Below, piece after piece: positions 29,214 through 38,910 of a stretch of 64,000 bases of DNA (the stretch's first letter is position 1; every line of letters starts with the position of its first letter). Source of the stretch: Streptococcus parasanguinis ATCC 15912 (GTDB taxonomy: Bacteria; Bacillota; Bacilli; Lactobacillales; Streptococcaceae); assembly GCF_000164675.2 (NCBI RefSeq), contig NC_015678.1, positions 1,860,001 through 1,924,000 on the forward strand. Reading direction: 5' to 3'. The notes beneath the pieces were generated by a model. That model saw only the letters and a list, made by a program, of their open reading frames with translations, made no database searches and was not told the origin of the DNA. Position numbers and translations under genes: made by a program.

Positions 29214-30098
29214 ATGAGTAAATCTATTTTTTATGCTAGTTTTGAAGAGAGTTTGAATTTATTAGATGATGTATCACTACAGTTTGCTAAGAAAGATTAT
29301 TACGAACATTTAGGGAAAGGTTTAAATAATGGGAAACCAAGTATTGGTTTTAGAATAAAAAGTATTCTCTTTAGTATTTTGTTTGTATTCGGAGGGAATT
29401 TTCTTCTTGCCTTATTCGCCTTTTCTTTGAGCGATGCAGACCCTAAAGATCTAACCTTGCCGGTTCATAAGCCGTCACTGTTGACCCCTGAATTATTTCT
29501 GATTTGCTGTTTTATATGGCTATCACTTGTTCTTATTGGTAAAATTTTTCGAAAACCATTTATCCGTCCATACAGATATCGATTTCATATTGTAACTTGT
29601 TTAATTTGGTTCTGTATTGAATTTAATTTATTAGGAATAACAGTGGCTTTACCAACTTTGAAACCATTAGGTATTTATTTTATCTATTTTCTACTACTAA
29701 TTATTGGGCTGTTATTTATTCGTTCTGAGAAAAGAAGTTTGACTAATCGTATTTTTGGTGAAAAAAGTGGCGATACTATACTTGATAGAGTAGCACGTAA
29801 TATTGCTCTATATGGTTCAGGTTTATTGGGTATTGCTGTAATTATTAAAGGAGTTTTATCCTTTTCAGGAGTAGCAATTTCACAAAATTTAACCCTATTA
29901 GCTTTATTATTGACATGGATCGTCTTAGATATCGGATTCTTAGCAATGCTTGCTTTTATGGAGTTTCCTTTCTTTTTAGAAGGTTATTACAAATGGAAAT
30001 ATCCTGAAGAATACCGCGAGTGGGAAGGGAAAACTGTCGAAGAGTGGTATGGAAAAAAATATTTTAAAAAACACAAGGAGTTATTAAAAAATGAATAA
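29214..30098 (+). CDS. Multi-pass membrane protein, probable immunity protein copy 1
   Basis: 294 residues from ATG 29214, five bases after the toxin stop; a GTG nine bases upstream overlaps the toxin and is less likely. About six hydrophobic segments lie in pairs. The N-terminus has SIFYASFEESLNLLDD and the C-terminus WKYPEEYREWEGKTVEEWYG, shared with the two paralogs at 31050 and 31938. A membrane protein encoded right after a membrane-active LXG toxin is the expected form of its immunity factor. I do not recognise a named family; immunity is inferred from position and repetition. Confidence 0.72.
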   Translation: MSKSIFYASFEESLNLLDDVSLQFAKKDYYEHLGKGLNNGKPSIGFRIKSILFSILFVFGGNFLLALFAFSLSDADPKDLTLPVHKPSLLTPELFLICCFIWLSLVLIGKIFRKPFIRPYRYRFHIVTCLIWFCIEFNLLGITVALPTLKPLGIYFIYFLLLIIGLLFIRSEKRSLTNRIFGEKSGDTILDRVARNIALYGSGLLGIAVIIKGVLSFSGVAISQNLTLLALLLTWIVLDIGFLAMLAFMEFPFFLEGYYKWKYPEEYREWEGKTVEEWYGKKYFKKHKELLKNE

Positions 30099-30399
30099 TA
30101 AAAAAGAATTATTACCGTTAGGTAGCATTGTCTATCTTCAAGAAGGGACACAGAAATTAATGATTGTTGGTCGTGGAGTCATTTTTGACGACGAGGAAAC
30201 TGGAGAACAAATGTTTGCTGACTACATGGGTGTCTTATACCCATTAGGTCTTCAAACAGAATCGACAATTTTCTTTCAACATGAAAATATTGACAAAGTG
30301 GTATTTGAAGGCTATTCAGATGAGGAAGAAGATCGATTTTTAGAAATTTATGAGAGTTGGACCAAAACACTCACAGTTCCTAGGAAAGTGATCAAGTAA
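30091..30399 (+). CDS. DUF4176 family protein
   Basis: 102 residues, cytosolic. The opening LPLGSIVYLQEGTQKLMIVG, then a YMGVLYPLGL segment and FFQHENIDKVVFEGY, are the pattern of DUF4176, a family found mainly in T7SS effector loci of Firmicutes. It overlaps the preceding membrane protein by eight bases and so belongs to the effector operon. Its biochemical role is unknown. It is followed by a hairpin terminator about 280 bases on. Confidence 0.78.
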   Translation: MNNKKELLPLGSIVYLQEGTQKLMIVGRGVIFDDEETGEQMFADYMGVLYPLGLQTESTIFFQHENIDKVVFEGYSDEEEDRFLEIYESWTKTLTVPRKVIK

Positions 30400-30918
30400 T
30401 GAGAGTGGAGAGGGAAAGGCTCTAAGTCTGCATGATTCAAAGGTTTCGGATGGAATCTTTGAGCTGAAAACAAGGAAATTATTTTCTGTCATGAGATTAT
30501 TTTAGGAACTTTAAAGTGACCACATCCATAGGAAATTTATTTCACAAGTTTTTCCTAACCTAAAAAGTTACTTTGATCTATCATTCACTGTATCAAGCTA
30601 GTTTTTCGAGTATTATTTTGAGAGGCTATACTTTTGTTCAGTGTTAAAGAATTATGTTTTGAAGAATATACTTTTAACCACCTTTGGGTGGTTTTTTATC
30701 TTGTGGTAGTATTTTTCCCTTAGAATACAATCCATTTTAAGGGAAAAAACAATTTTTAAGGGAAAATATTATAAAGAAGGGAGGACAAAGGTTTACTCCT
30801 ATGACTTTTCTCAACTCTCTCCACCTAGTGACGAACTTGCTCTTCAAACTAAATTTCGATATGATAGTAGAAACTGTTTTTTAAATCCAACTCGATCATA
30901 AAAGGAGGGAAATGAGAC
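30400..30918. other. Degenerate intergenic DNA inside the immunity array
   Basis: 520 AT-rich bases. I see a terminator near 30676-30702; three copies of a TTTAAGGGAAAA-like element (inverted at 30712-30722, direct at 30735-30749 and 30753-30766); and a 60-codon open stretch ending at 30901 with no start or ribosome site that may be a gene remnant. GGAGGG upstream of 30919 serves the truncated lipoprotein. No intact gene. Confidence 0.5.
30676..30702 (+). terminator. Terminator downstream of the DUF4176 gene
   Basis: AACCACC/GGTGGTT hairpin followed by six T. Confidence 0.85.
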
Positions 30919-30993
30919 ATGAAAAAGATGATGGTATTACTGGCGAGTGTACTTGTTTTAACAGCTTGTACTCAGCCTAAAAGGAACTGTTAA
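30919..30993 (+). pseudogene. Truncated lipoprotein gene
   Basis: A 24-codon frame starts after AAAGGAGGGAAATG and encodes a full signal peptide and lipobox (VLVLTACTQPK) but then stops after five more residues. It is the 5' end of a lipoprotein gene, like the TA(C)xPK starts of the lipoproteins at 55854 and 57195, cut off by fusion to the tail of an LXG toxin gene that begins near 30982. Confidence 0.65.
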
Positions 30994-31045
30994 AAATATA
31001 TCTAATGTTATAGGTGGATTTGGAAAGGCACTAGGATTTGGGTAA
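30982..31045 (+). pseudogene. Orphan 3' end of an LXG toxin gene
   Basis: Read in the right frame, the last codons give NVIGGFGKALGFG then stop, matching the end of the intact toxin at 27496-29208 (GGIGKALGFG). Only about 20 codons remain. It directly precedes the second immunity paralog just as the intact toxin precedes the first, so it marks a displaced toxin-immunity cassette. It overlaps the end of the truncated lipoprotein in another frame. Confidence 0.7.
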
Positions 31046-31049
31046 AAAA

Positions 31050-31922
31050 ATGAAAAAGAAATCGATCTTCAAAGCAAGTTTTGAAGAGAGTTTGAATCTA
31101 GAAGATGATGGATTCCGAAAGTTACAACAGGAACAACATGATAAAATTGCTAAATTTTTTAAGAAAGGCCAGGCATCACTTTGGTTTCGAATTCGAAGTT
31201 TTATTGTAGGTCTAATTTGTCCTGTCGGATTTAACTTTATATTGCTTGCTGTATCTTTAGGATTTCGTGATAATGAGACTTTGACTCTTCCGATAGCCAA
31301 GCACGTGTCATTAACGGCAGATGTTTTTTTGATTTTTCTTATGCTTTGGTTACTATTCGTACTGATTGGGAAATTTATTAAACGAACTTATCTTTTGCCT
31401 TATCGCTATCAGTTTCATGCTTTTACCTTTCTGCTTTGGTTTTTATTAGAAATAGATCTGATAGTTAATGACATTCTATTAGCAAATTTGGCATTTTGGG
31501 AAATTATTGCTATCTATGGAGTAATAATGGTCTTCATTTACATGATGCTTAGTGTGGAGTTAACAGGATTAAGAAAGCTTATGTATGATGAGGAGAGACA
31601 AGTGACTTTTCGTGATAAGGTTGCTAAAATAATTTCTATTTACGGCATGGGGATTTTAGGGATTAGTATTGTTATAAAACATATTTTTGGAATCTTTACT
31701 ATAGATATTTCAAATTCCATGAAAGCATTGGGTTTTTTACTCCTATGGGTCTTTTGTAATATTGTGGTGTTTGCAGTAATTGTTTTTATAGGTTTACCAT
31801 ATTTTCTCCAAGCCTATTATCAATGGAAATATCCTGAAGAATACCGCGAGTGGGAAGGAAAAACTGTCGAAGAGTGGTATGGAAAAAAATATTTAAAAAA
31901 ACATAAGGAGTTATTAAAATAG
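31050..31922 (+). CDS. Multi-pass membrane protein, probable immunity protein copy 2
   Basis: 290 residues from ATG 31050; a TTG at 31038 lies inside the orphan toxin tail and is not preferred. About six membrane segments, N-terminal KKKSIFKASFEESLNLEDD and C-terminal WKYPEEYREWEGKTVEEWYG shared with its paralogs. The last 90 bases are nearly identical to copy 1 while the middle has diverged widely, a pattern of conserved ends with a variable core expected if each copy is matched to a different toxin. The orphan toxin tail in front supports an immunity role. Ribosome site is weak. Confidence 0.72.
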   Translation: MKKKSIFKASFEESLNLEDDGFRKLQQEQHDKIAKFFKKGQASLWFRIRSFIVGLICPVGFNFILLAVSLGFRDNETLTLPIAKHVSLTADVFLIFLMLWLLFVLIGKFIKRTYLLPYRYQFHAFTFLLWFLLEIDLIVNDILLANLAFWEIIAIYGVIMVFIYMMLSVELTGLRKLMYDEERQVTFRDKVAKIISIYGMGILGISIVIKHIFGIFTIDISNSMKALGFLLLWVFCNIVVFAVIVFIGLPYFLQAYYQWKYPEEYREWEGKTVEEWYGKKYLKKHKELLK

Positions 31923-31934
31923 GATTTGGGTAAA
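31920..31934 (+). repeat. Second orphan toxin 3'-end remnant
   Basis: TAGGATTTGGGTAA bridges the stop of copy 2 and the start of copy 3 and equals the end of the toxin fragment at 31032-31045. With the downstream bases, about 32 are identical to the junction ahead of copy 2. It marks another cassette boundary or duplication point. Confidence 0.6.
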
Positions 31935-31937
31935 AAA

Positions 31938-32819
31938 ATGAAAAAGAAATCAATTTTTAAAGCAAGTTTTGAAGATAGTTTAAATTTGGAAGATGATGGT
32001 TTTTTACAGTATCAATTGAAGGATCAAAATAAAAAAGTATCCAACCCCCCAAGTAATATATTTGGCTATTTCAAAAATGCTCTCCTATATAGTATATTAA
32101 CACTCATTTTTCCGATTGGATTCAACTTCTTATTATTAGTTTTTTCAACAATGCTTTTTAGCAGTGATCCAAAAGATTTATCTCTTCCTATATCCAATCA
32201 CAATTTTTTAACAGCTGAAGTTTATGTAATTGGGTTATTGATTTGGCTTTTCTTCGTATTAATTGGCAAAGCTTTTAAGCCGTTATTTATTACCCCTTAT
32301 AGAACTCACTTTCATGTCATCACGTTTTTGATCTGGTTTGCTATAGAATTTGATCTCGCTGCTCTTGGTTTAGCATTACCTTTTCTAACAAATTTAGGAA
32401 TTTTTGCTCTAGTTTGTATTTTTTTAATCTTAATTTATTGGATGTTAAGAACAGAACTTAAAAGTTTGAAAAACCGAATGTATGGAGAAGTTAAGTCACC
32501 TACCTTACAGGATAAAATTGCTAAGGGGATTGCTATTTATGGATCAGCTATATTAGGATTGGGCGTGATTGTTAATGGTACTTTAAAAGCCTTATCCATT
32601 GATTTTTCCCCTTCCTTAACTGTTTTCGGCCTTTTTATATGTTGGATCGTGATCAATATTGGTTTAATGGCAATGCTTATTTTTATGGAGATTCCATATT
32701 TTCTTTATGCATTCTACAAATGGAAATATCCTGAAGAATACCGCGAATGGGAAGGTAAGTCTGTTGAAGAGTGGTATGGAAAAAAATATTTAGCAAAAAG
32801 AGGATGGAAGGAGTATTGA
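31938..32819 (+). CDS. Multi-pass membrane protein, probable immunity protein copy 3
   Basis: 293 residues from ATG 31938. The N-terminus (KKKSIFKASFEDSLNLEDD) and C-terminus (WKYPEEYREWEGKSVEEWYG) match copies 1 and 2, with six predicted membrane segments. It resembles copy 1 most in the middle, sharing the SSDPKDLSLPI / DADPKDLTLPV segment. It starts 15 bases after copy 2, on a duplicated junction. The gene is followed with one base between by a lipoprotein gene and is probably co-transcribed with it. Confidence 0.72.
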   Translation: MKKKSIFKASFEDSLNLEDDGFLQYQLKDQNKKVSNPPSNIFGYFKNALLYSILTLIFPIGFNFLLLVFSTMLFSSDPKDLSLPISNHNFLTAEVYVIGLLIWLFFVLIGKAFKPLFITPYRTHFHVITFLIWFAIEFDLAALGLALPFLTNLGIFALVCIFLILIYWMLRTELKSLKNRMYGEVKSPTLQDKIAKGIAIYGSAILGLGVIVNGTLKALSIDFSPSLTVFGLFICWIVINIGLMAMLIFMEIPYFLYAFYKWKYPEEYREWEGKSVEEWYGKKYLAKRGWKEY

Positions 32820-32820
32820 T

Positions 32821-33792
32821 TTGTCGAAATTAATGTATAAAACAACCTTAATGATGGTGTCCTTGATAGCATTAATTGGTTGTGGTCAAAAAGAAAAAAA
32901 TTCCCAAAGCTCCGACGATACCGGAAACTCTAAACAATTTTTCATTTACAATCCTCAAGCAGAAATCAAAAATTTTGAATTTATCAATGATCATAATGGG
33001 GTTGTCGTAGAGTGGGATTTTAATAAAAAGGAAAAAGAAGAATCGCAGTCTGCCACAACAAATGCTAGCTGGGTGACTGTAAATTCAGATTATTTGGTTA
33101 GAAAAAGAGCAAAAGTGAGAGATTCAGGCGCTACCAAAAAGATGAAGTCAGATGAATACTTTTATCTTGATATTTATCATTTAGCTAATCAAAAAGCAAG
33201 CAAGAAAGAAGTTAATATTTGGCAGAAATTAGTTGACTATTTGGACGAGGATGATTTTGAATTGATCGGTTATTTATCAACTCTTAGAAAATTTGAGAAT
33301 AACGATTATGCAGTACTAACTATATATAGCGAGAAAAATTACCGTTATTTTCTATTGAATTTAAAAACGCTGAAAATTGATGGTGAAAAAACAAGTAAAG
33401 AACTAGAGGAGAACGGAAGAATTGCTCTTGAGTTAGATTCCACTAAAGCTTTTTCAGCAGGAGTTAATCAGCTTGGAAATAGCTTTTGGAAAGCAGATAC
33501 TTACAAAGGAAATATCAATCTAAAAAATAATAACCGATCTGCTTTTAACTTATTTTCAAAGAAAGATAGTTTTGCTTATAAAGTGATAAAGTCTGAAAAT
33601 GGAATGATTACAAATGGGAGGGAATTATTGGATCTTGAGTCAGAATTTATTCCTGTTGGAAAATCTGTCTATGAGGATCTCTATATACCATCAAAATGGA
33701 GTATCAACGGGAAAAATCAAAAGATAGTTTCCTATGATGAGATTCAAGAGTATTATAATGGTGAGATTGAAAAGAGATCACTAGTATCATAA
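32821..33792 (+). CDS. Lipoprotein of unknown function in the T7SS effector array
   Basis: 323 residues from a TTG start at 32821, chosen because AAGGAG is seven bases upstream; the first ATG (32833) is too far from it. The signal peptide ends in the lipobox LIGC, then a Ser-rich linker. The mature part is charged, with no domain I recognise. It is the last gene of the immunity array and may itself be an immunity or accessory lipoprotein. Function is unknown. Confidence 0.72.
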   Translation: MSKLMYKTTLMMVSLIALIGCGQKEKNSQSSDDTGNSKQFFIYNPQAEIKNFEFINDHNGVVVEWDFNKKEKEESQSATTNASWVTVNSDYLVRKRAKVRDSGATKKMKSDEYFYLDIYHLANQKASKKEVNIWQKLVDYLDEDDFELIGYLSTLRKFENNDYAVLTIYSEKNYRYFLLNLKTLKIDGEKTSKELEENGRIALELDSTKAFSAGVNQLGNSFWKADTYKGNINLKNNNRSAFNLFSKKDSFAYKVIKSENGMITNGRELLDLESEFIPVGKSVYEDLYIPSKWSINGKNQKIVSYDEIQEYYNGEIEKRSLVS

Positions 33793-34112
33793 AAGTGATC
33801 CCGTTCGTATTCACTCTATACAGGTAGGGTTGGAAAACTATCGGATTTGAATCCGTACCAAACCTTGATAAAGAGTCAATGTTGTGATTTTCAATTATTA
33901 GAATGAATGAAATCAAATTATGAAAATTGATAAGGATACAATAAATAAGTGAATCACCGCTCGTTCGGTGATTTTTTCGTCTTCACTTCTCCCTCGAATT
34001 AATCCTTAAATTGTGATAAAATAAGGGTTACGAATGTTTTTGACTGGTCTGTTTTTTCTTAGAGTCGGGCTAGTCAAAAGCGAGCAAAAGAATCAAGATC
34101 AAGGGAGAAACA
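33793..34112. other. Intergenic region before polC
   Basis: 320 bases. It contains a CGGATT/AATCCG hairpin around 33840-33855 and the terminator near 33952-33978. The polC transcript should start within 34000-34080, but I see no clean -35/-10 pair. No gene is evident. Confidence 0.5.
33950..33980 (+). terminator. Terminator ahead of polC
   Basis: AATCACCG/CGGTGATT hairpin followed by TTTTTCGTCTT. Confidence 0.85.
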
Positions 34113-37100
34113 ATGTCCAACACCTTTGAAATTTTAATGAATCAGCTGGATATGCCGCTGGAGATGCGATCTTCCAGTGCCTTTTTGCATGCGGAGATTC
34201 AAGAAGTCGTGGTGCACAAGGTCAGTCGGGTTTGGGAGTTCCGCTTTGCCTTTGCGGAAGTTTTGCCGATTGCTTTGTTTAAGGAATTGCGCCAGCGCTT
34301 GAAGGACGAATTTTCAAAGACGGGAAACCAAGCGACCTTTAGCATCCAGGTGATGAATCCAGACTTTTCTGAGGATTTATTGCAGGCCTACTACCGAGAG
34401 GTCTTTGAGGAAGGACCTTGCGCTAGTCAAGGCTTTAAGGGGCTCTACCAAGACTTGCAGGTGCGCGCGGAAGGGCAGGAATTGATCATCTCAGGGCCTT
34501 CTTCGGTTGATACGGAGCATTTTCGTAAGAACCATTTGCCAAATCTTGCCAAGCAGTTGGAAGCCTTTGGTTTTCCGCATTTCACCTGTCGGGTGGAGTC
34601 TGATGAGGAGTTGACAGAGCAAGAAGTGGCGCGCTTTGAGGAGGAAAATGAAAAGATATTCCAAGCGGCCAATGAAGAGACCTTGCGGGCTATGGAATCC
34701 TTGGCCCAGATGGCTCCACCACCAGCGGTTGAAGAAAAGCCAGTTTTTGACTTCAAGGCTAAGAAAGCTGCGGCTAAACCCAAGCTAGACAAGGCCGAGA
34801 TCACTCCGATGATCGAGATCACGACAGAAGAGAACCGGATTGTTTTTGAGGGTGTGGTCTTTGACGTGGAGCATAAGGTGACACGGACTGGTCGGGTCTT
34901 GATCAGCTTTAAGATGACCGACTATACCTCGAGTTTTTCCCTTCAGAAATGGGTCAAAAATGAGGAAGAAGCCCAGAAGTTTGACATGATCAAGAAGAAC
35001 AGCTGGCTACGGGTGCGGGGAAATATCGAAATGAACAATTTCACGCGCGACTTGACCATGAATGTCCAAGACATCCAGGAAGTCGTGCATTATGCCCGCA
35101 AGGACCTGATGCCAGAGGGTGAGCGCCGGGTGGAATTCCACGCGCATACCAATATGTCGACCATGGATGCCCTGCCGGAAGTCGAAGAGCTGATCGCCAA
35201 GGCAGCTGAGTGGGGCCATAAGGCGGTGGCCATCACCGACCATGGCAATGTGCAGAGTTTCCCGCATGGCTTTAAAGCAGCCAAGAAAGCTGGGATCCAG
35301 CTGATCTATGGGATGGAAGCCAATATTGTAGAGGACAAGGTGCCCATCACCTATAACGAGGTGGATCTGGACCTCAATGAAGCGACTTATGTGGTCTTTG
35401 ACGTGGAAACGACGGGACTTTCAGCCATTTACAATGACTTGATCCAGGTCGCTGCTTCTAAGATGTACAAGGGCAATGTCATTGAGGAGTTTGACGAGTT
35501 CATTGATCCGGGGCATCCTTTGTCCGCCTTTACGACCCAATTGACAGGGATCACCAACGAGCATGTTCGGGGGGCTAAGCCCTTGGTACAGGTCTTGAAG
35601 GAGTTTCAGGCCTTCTGTGAGGGAACGGTTCTCGTTGCCCACAATGCTACCTTTGACGTAGGCTTCATGAATGCCAACTATGAGCGTCATGGCCTTCCCA
35701 AGATCACCCAGCCGGTCATCGATACCCTGGAATTTGCCCGTAACCTCTATCCAGATTTTAAACGGCATGGATTAGGGCCATTGACCAAGCGCTTTGGAGT
35801 AGGCTTGGAGCACCACCACATGGCCAACTACGATGCGGAAGCAACGGGGCGCCTGCTCTTTATCTTCATCAAAGATGTCGCTGAAAAGCATGGGGTGACC
35901 AATCTTAAGGATCTGAATATCGATTTGATCGATGAGAATTCTTATAAGAAGGCGCGGGTCAAGCATGCGACCCTCTATGTCAAAAATCAGACTGGCCTTA
36001 AGAACATGTTTAAACTGGTTTCACTTTCTGGGACCAAGTATTTCGAAGGAGTCCCACGGATTCCAAAGACTGTGCTGGACGCCCACCGCGAGGGCTTGAT
36101 CCTCGGATCGGCCTGTTCAGAAGGGGAAGTTTTTGATGCGGTCATGTCGCAAGGTGTGGATGCGGCAGTCGAAGTGGCCAAGTATTACGACTTTATCGAG
36201 GTTATGCCACCGGCTATCTATGCACCCCTCATTGCCAAGGAGCAGGTCAAGGACATGGACGAGCTCCAGACCATTATCAAGAGCTTGATCGAAGTGGGAG
36301 ATCGCCTCGGCAAGCCTGTTCTTGCGACAGGGAATGTCCACTATCTGGAGCCGGAAGATGAGATTTATCGGGAGATCATTGTCCGTAGTCTCGGTCAAGG
36401 GGCTATGATCAACCGGACCATTGGGCACGGAGAAGATGCCCAGCCAGCGCCACTGCCAAAAGCGCATTTCAGAACCACCAATGAAATGCTGGATGAATTC
36501 GCCTTTTTGGGAGAAGACTTGGCGCGCAAGATTGTTATTGAAAATACCAATGCGCTCGCAGAGACCTTTGAGCCGGTCGAAGTGGTCAAGGGCGACCTCT
36601 ATACGCCATTTATCGACAAGGCCGAAGAAACAGTTGCGGAATTGACCTATAAGCGAGCCTTTGAAATCTATGGTAATCCGCTCCCTGATATTGTCGATCT
36701 GCGAATTGAGAAAGAATTGACTTCCATCTTGGGGAATGGCTTTGCCGTGATTTATCTGGCATCGCAAATGCTGGTGCATCGTTCCAATGAGCGGGGCTAC
36801 CTGGTTGGGTCGCGTGGATCCGTTGGATCCAGCTTTGTCGCGACCATGATAGGGATCACTGAGGTCAATCCACTTTCGCCTCACTATGTCTGTGATCAGT
36901 GCCAGTACAGTGAATTCATCACAGATGGTTCTTATGGATCTGGTTTTGATATGCCAGACAAGGATTGTCCAAACTGTGGCCATAAGCTCAGCAAAAACGG
37001 GCAGGATATTCCTTTCGAAACCTTCCTTGGTTTCGATGGGGACAAGGTACCCGATATCGATTTGAACTTCTCCGGGGAAGACCAGCCGAGCGCCCACTTG

Positions 37101-38507
37101 GATGTCCGCGATATCTTTGGGGAAGAATATGCCTTCCGGGCAGGAACGGTAGGTACGGTCGCAGCTAAGACTGCTTACGGTTTTGTGAAGGGCTATGAGC
37201 GTGATTTTGGCAAGTATTACAGAGATGCCGAGGTCGAGCGCTTAGCTCTCGGTGCAGCTGGGGTCAAACGGACGACTGGTCAGCACCCGGGGGGAATCGT
37301 TGTTATTCCAAACTATATGGATGTCTATGACTTTACTCCGGTCCAGTATCCGGCAGATGATGTGACCGCTGAATGGCAGACCACTCACTTTAACTTCCAC
37401 GATATCGATGAAAACGTCCTCAAACTCGATGTCCTGGGACATGATGATCCGACCATGATTCGGAAACTCCAAGACTTGTCGGGTATTGATCCGAACGATA
37501 TCCCTATGGATGATCCAGGGGTCATGGCTCTCTTTTCTGGGACGGAAGTGCTAGGGGTAACAGCTGAGCAGATCGGAACGCCGACAGGGATGCTGGGGAT
37601 TCCAGAGTTTGGGACCAACTTTGTTCGGGGCATGGTCGAAGAGACCCATCCGACGACTTTCGCAGAGTTACTTCAGCTCTCTGGTCTGTCTCACGGTACC
37701 GATGTGTGGTTGGGAAATGCCCAAGATTTGATCAAGGCGGGCATTGCCGATCTATCGACCGTTATCGGGTGTCGGGACGACATCATGGTTTACCTCATGC
37801 ACGCGGGGCTCAAGCCTAAGATGGCCTTTACCATCATGGAGCGGGTGCGGAAAGGCATGTGGCTCAAGATCTCAGAAGAAGAGCGCAATGGCTACATCCA
37901 AGCCATGAAGGAAAACAATGTCCCTGAATGGTACATCGAGTCCTGTGGGAAGATCAAGTACATGTTCCCTAAAGCCCATGCGGCGGCCTATGTTATGATG
38001 GCCCTTCGTGTGGCCTACTTTAAGGTGCATCATCCACTTTATTACTACTGTGCTTACTTCTCGATTCGGGCCAAGGCCTTTGACATCAAGACCATGGGGG
38101 CCGGCCTTGAGGCCGTGAAAGCGCGGATGAAGGAAATTGCTGAGAAACGTAAGAACAACGAAGCTTCCAACGTAGAGATCGATCTCTACACCACCCTTGA
38201 GATTGTCAATGAGATGTGGGAGCGGGGCTTCAAGTTTGGCAAGCTAGACCTCTATCGCAGTCAGGCAACAGAATTCTTGATCGATGGGGATACATTGATT
38301 CCGCCATTTGTCGCTATGGATGGCCTGGGTGAGAACGTTGCCAAGCAGATCGTGCGGGCGCGTGAAGAAGGAGAATTCCTTTCTAAGACCGAGCTCCGGA
38401 AGCGTGGCGGTGTTTCGTCTACCCTGGTTGAAAAGATGGATGAGATGGGCATTCTTGGCAATATGCCAGAGGATAACCAGTTGAGTTTGTTTGATGATTT
38501 GTTTTGA
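34113..38507 (+). CDS. polC: DNA polymerase III PolC-type alpha subunit
   Basis: 1464 residues, the normal length for Gram-positive PolC. In order: a variable N-terminal domain, an OB fold (about 235-325), the first PHP part ([18 protein letters not shown]), the inserted DEDD proofreading exonuclease starting with VVFDVETTG near 428, the second PHP part, a zinc-binding region with CDQCQYSEF and CPNCGHK, palm motifs around [16 protein letters not shown], and thumb/finger regions to the C-terminal FDDLF tail, where QLSLFDDLF matches the clamp-binding motif. It is the main replicative polymerase. GC content is clearly higher than in the T7SS effector array just upstream. Confidence 0.97.
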   Translation: MSNTFEILMNQLDMPLEMRSSSAFLHAEIQEVVVHKVSRVWEFRFAFAEVLPIALFKELRQRLKDEFSKTGNQATFSIQVMNPDFSEDLLQAYYREVFEEGPCASQGFKGLYQDLQVRAEGQELIISGPSSVDTEHFRKNHLPNLAKQLEAFGFPHFTCRVESDEELTEQEVARFEEENEKIFQAANEETLRAMESLAQMAPPPAVEEKPVFDFKAKKAAAKPKLDKAEITPMIEITTEENRIVFEGVVFDVEHKVTRTGRVLISFKMTDYTSSFSLQKWVKNEEEAQKFDMIKKNSWLRVRGNIEMNNFTRDLTMNVQDIQEVVHYARKDLMPEGERRVEFHAHTNMSTMDALPEVEELIAKAAEWGHKAVAITDHGNVQSFPHGFKAAKKAGIQLIYGMEANIVEDKVPITYNEVDLDLNEATYVVFDVETTGLSAIYNDLIQVAASKMYKGNVIEEFDEFIDPGHPLSAFTTQLTGITNEHVRGAKPLVQVLKEFQAFCEGTVLVAHNATFDVGFMNANYERHGLPKITQPVIDTLEFARNLYPDFKRHGLGPLTKRFGVGLEHHHMANYDAEATGRLLFIFIKDVAEKHGVTNLKDLNIDLIDENSYKKARVKHATLYVKNQTGLKNMFKLVSLSGTKYFEGVPRIPKTVLDAHREGLILGSACSEGEVFDAVMSQGVDAAVEVAKYYDFIEVMPPAIYAPLIAKEQVKDMDELQTIIKSLIEVGDRLGKPVLATGNVHYLEPEDEIYREIIVRSLGQGAMINRTIGHGEDAQPAPLPKAHFRTTNEMLDEFAFLGEDLARKIVIENTNALAETFEPVEVVKGDLYTPFIDKAEETVAELTYKRAFEIYGNPLPDIVDLRIEKELTSILGNGFAVIYLASQMLVHRSNERGYLVGSRGSVGSSFVATMIGITEVNPLSPHYVCDQCQYSEFITDGSYGSGFDMPDKDCPNCGHKLSKNGQDIPFETFLGFDGDKVPDIDLNFSGEDQPSAHLDVRDIFGEEYAFRAGTVGTVAAKTAYGFVKGYERDFGKYYRDAEVERLALGAAGVKRTTGQHPGGIVVIPNYMDVYDFTPVQYPADDVTAEWQTTHFNFHDIDENVLKLDVLGHDDPTMIRKLQDLSGIDPNDIPMDDPGVMALFSGTEVLGVTAEQIGTPTGMLGIPEFGTNFVRGMVEETHPTTFAELLQLSGLSHGTDVWLGNAQDLIKAGIADLSTVIGCRDDIMVYLMHAGLKPKMAFTIMERVRKGMWLKISEEERNGYIQAMKENNVPEWYIESCGKIKYMFPKAHAAAYVMMALRVAYFKVHHPLYYYCAYFSIRAKAFDIKTMGAGLEAVKARMKEIAEKRKNNEASNVEIDLYTTLEIVNEMWERGFKFGKLDLYRSQATEFLIDGDTLIPPFVAMDGLGENVAKQIVRAREEGEFLSKTELRKRGGVSSTLVEKMDEMGILGNMPEDNQLSLFDDLF

Positions 38508-38577
38508 TGGAGGGAATCCATTTACAAAAGTTGATCCAGTTTCATCTAATGAAAAACGAATGCCAGGTAGAAAGCTA

Positions 38578-38622
38578 TTGTATATCCAATGGATTTACAA
38601 CAGCCTTCTTTTTTGTTACAAT
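38578..38622 (+). promoter_or_regulatory. Promoter and palindromic operator of the toxin-antitoxin pair
   Basis: A near-perfect palindrome TTGTATATCCA-A-TGGATTTACAA spans 38578-38600 (10 of 11 positions match). Its right end contains the -35 TTTACA (38594-38599), 17 bases before the extended -10 TGTTACAAT (TACAAT at 38617-38622). This arrangement is what an autorepressing antitoxin would use. Confidence 0.6.
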
Positions 38623-38646
38623 GATAGATAGAAAGAAGGTGAGAAT

Positions 38647-38910
38647 ATGTCAAAGACGAGCATGAGTATCCGTTTGGATAGTGAGGTTAAGGAGCAGGCC
38701 CAACTGGTGTTCAATCATTTGGGAATGGATATGACAACAGCTATCAACATTTTCCTTCGTCAGGCTATTCAATATCAGGGCTTACCTTTTGATGTTCGAT
38801 TAGATGATCATGGGAAGTTGCTCCAAGTAGTAACGGATGTAGAGCAAAATCGGAATATGAGTCAACCCTTTGAATCAGTCTCAGACTTGATGGAGGACTT
38901 GCGTGCTTAA
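38647..38910 (+). CDS. RelB/DinJ family antitoxin
   Basis: 87 residues with the ribbon-helix-helix start MSKTSMSIRLDSEVKEQAQL and then LGMDMTTAINIFLRQAI, the DinJ signature. The C-terminal third is less structured and would wrap the toxin. The start follows GAAGGTGAG. It overlaps the downstream toxin by eight bases, the usual coupling for a type II pair, and would bind the palindrome just upstream to repress its own promoter. Confidence 0.9.
   Translation: MSKTSMSIRLDSEVKEQAQLVFNHLGMDMTTAINIFLRQAIQYQGLPFDVRLDDHGKLLQVVTDVEQNRNMSQPFESVSDLMEDLRA

Noticed and set aside
30710-30901. 60-codon open stretch with a YSYDFSQLSPPSDEL segment
   Set aside because: No start codon with ribosome site and no recognised domain; may be a gene remnant but chance cannot be excluded.
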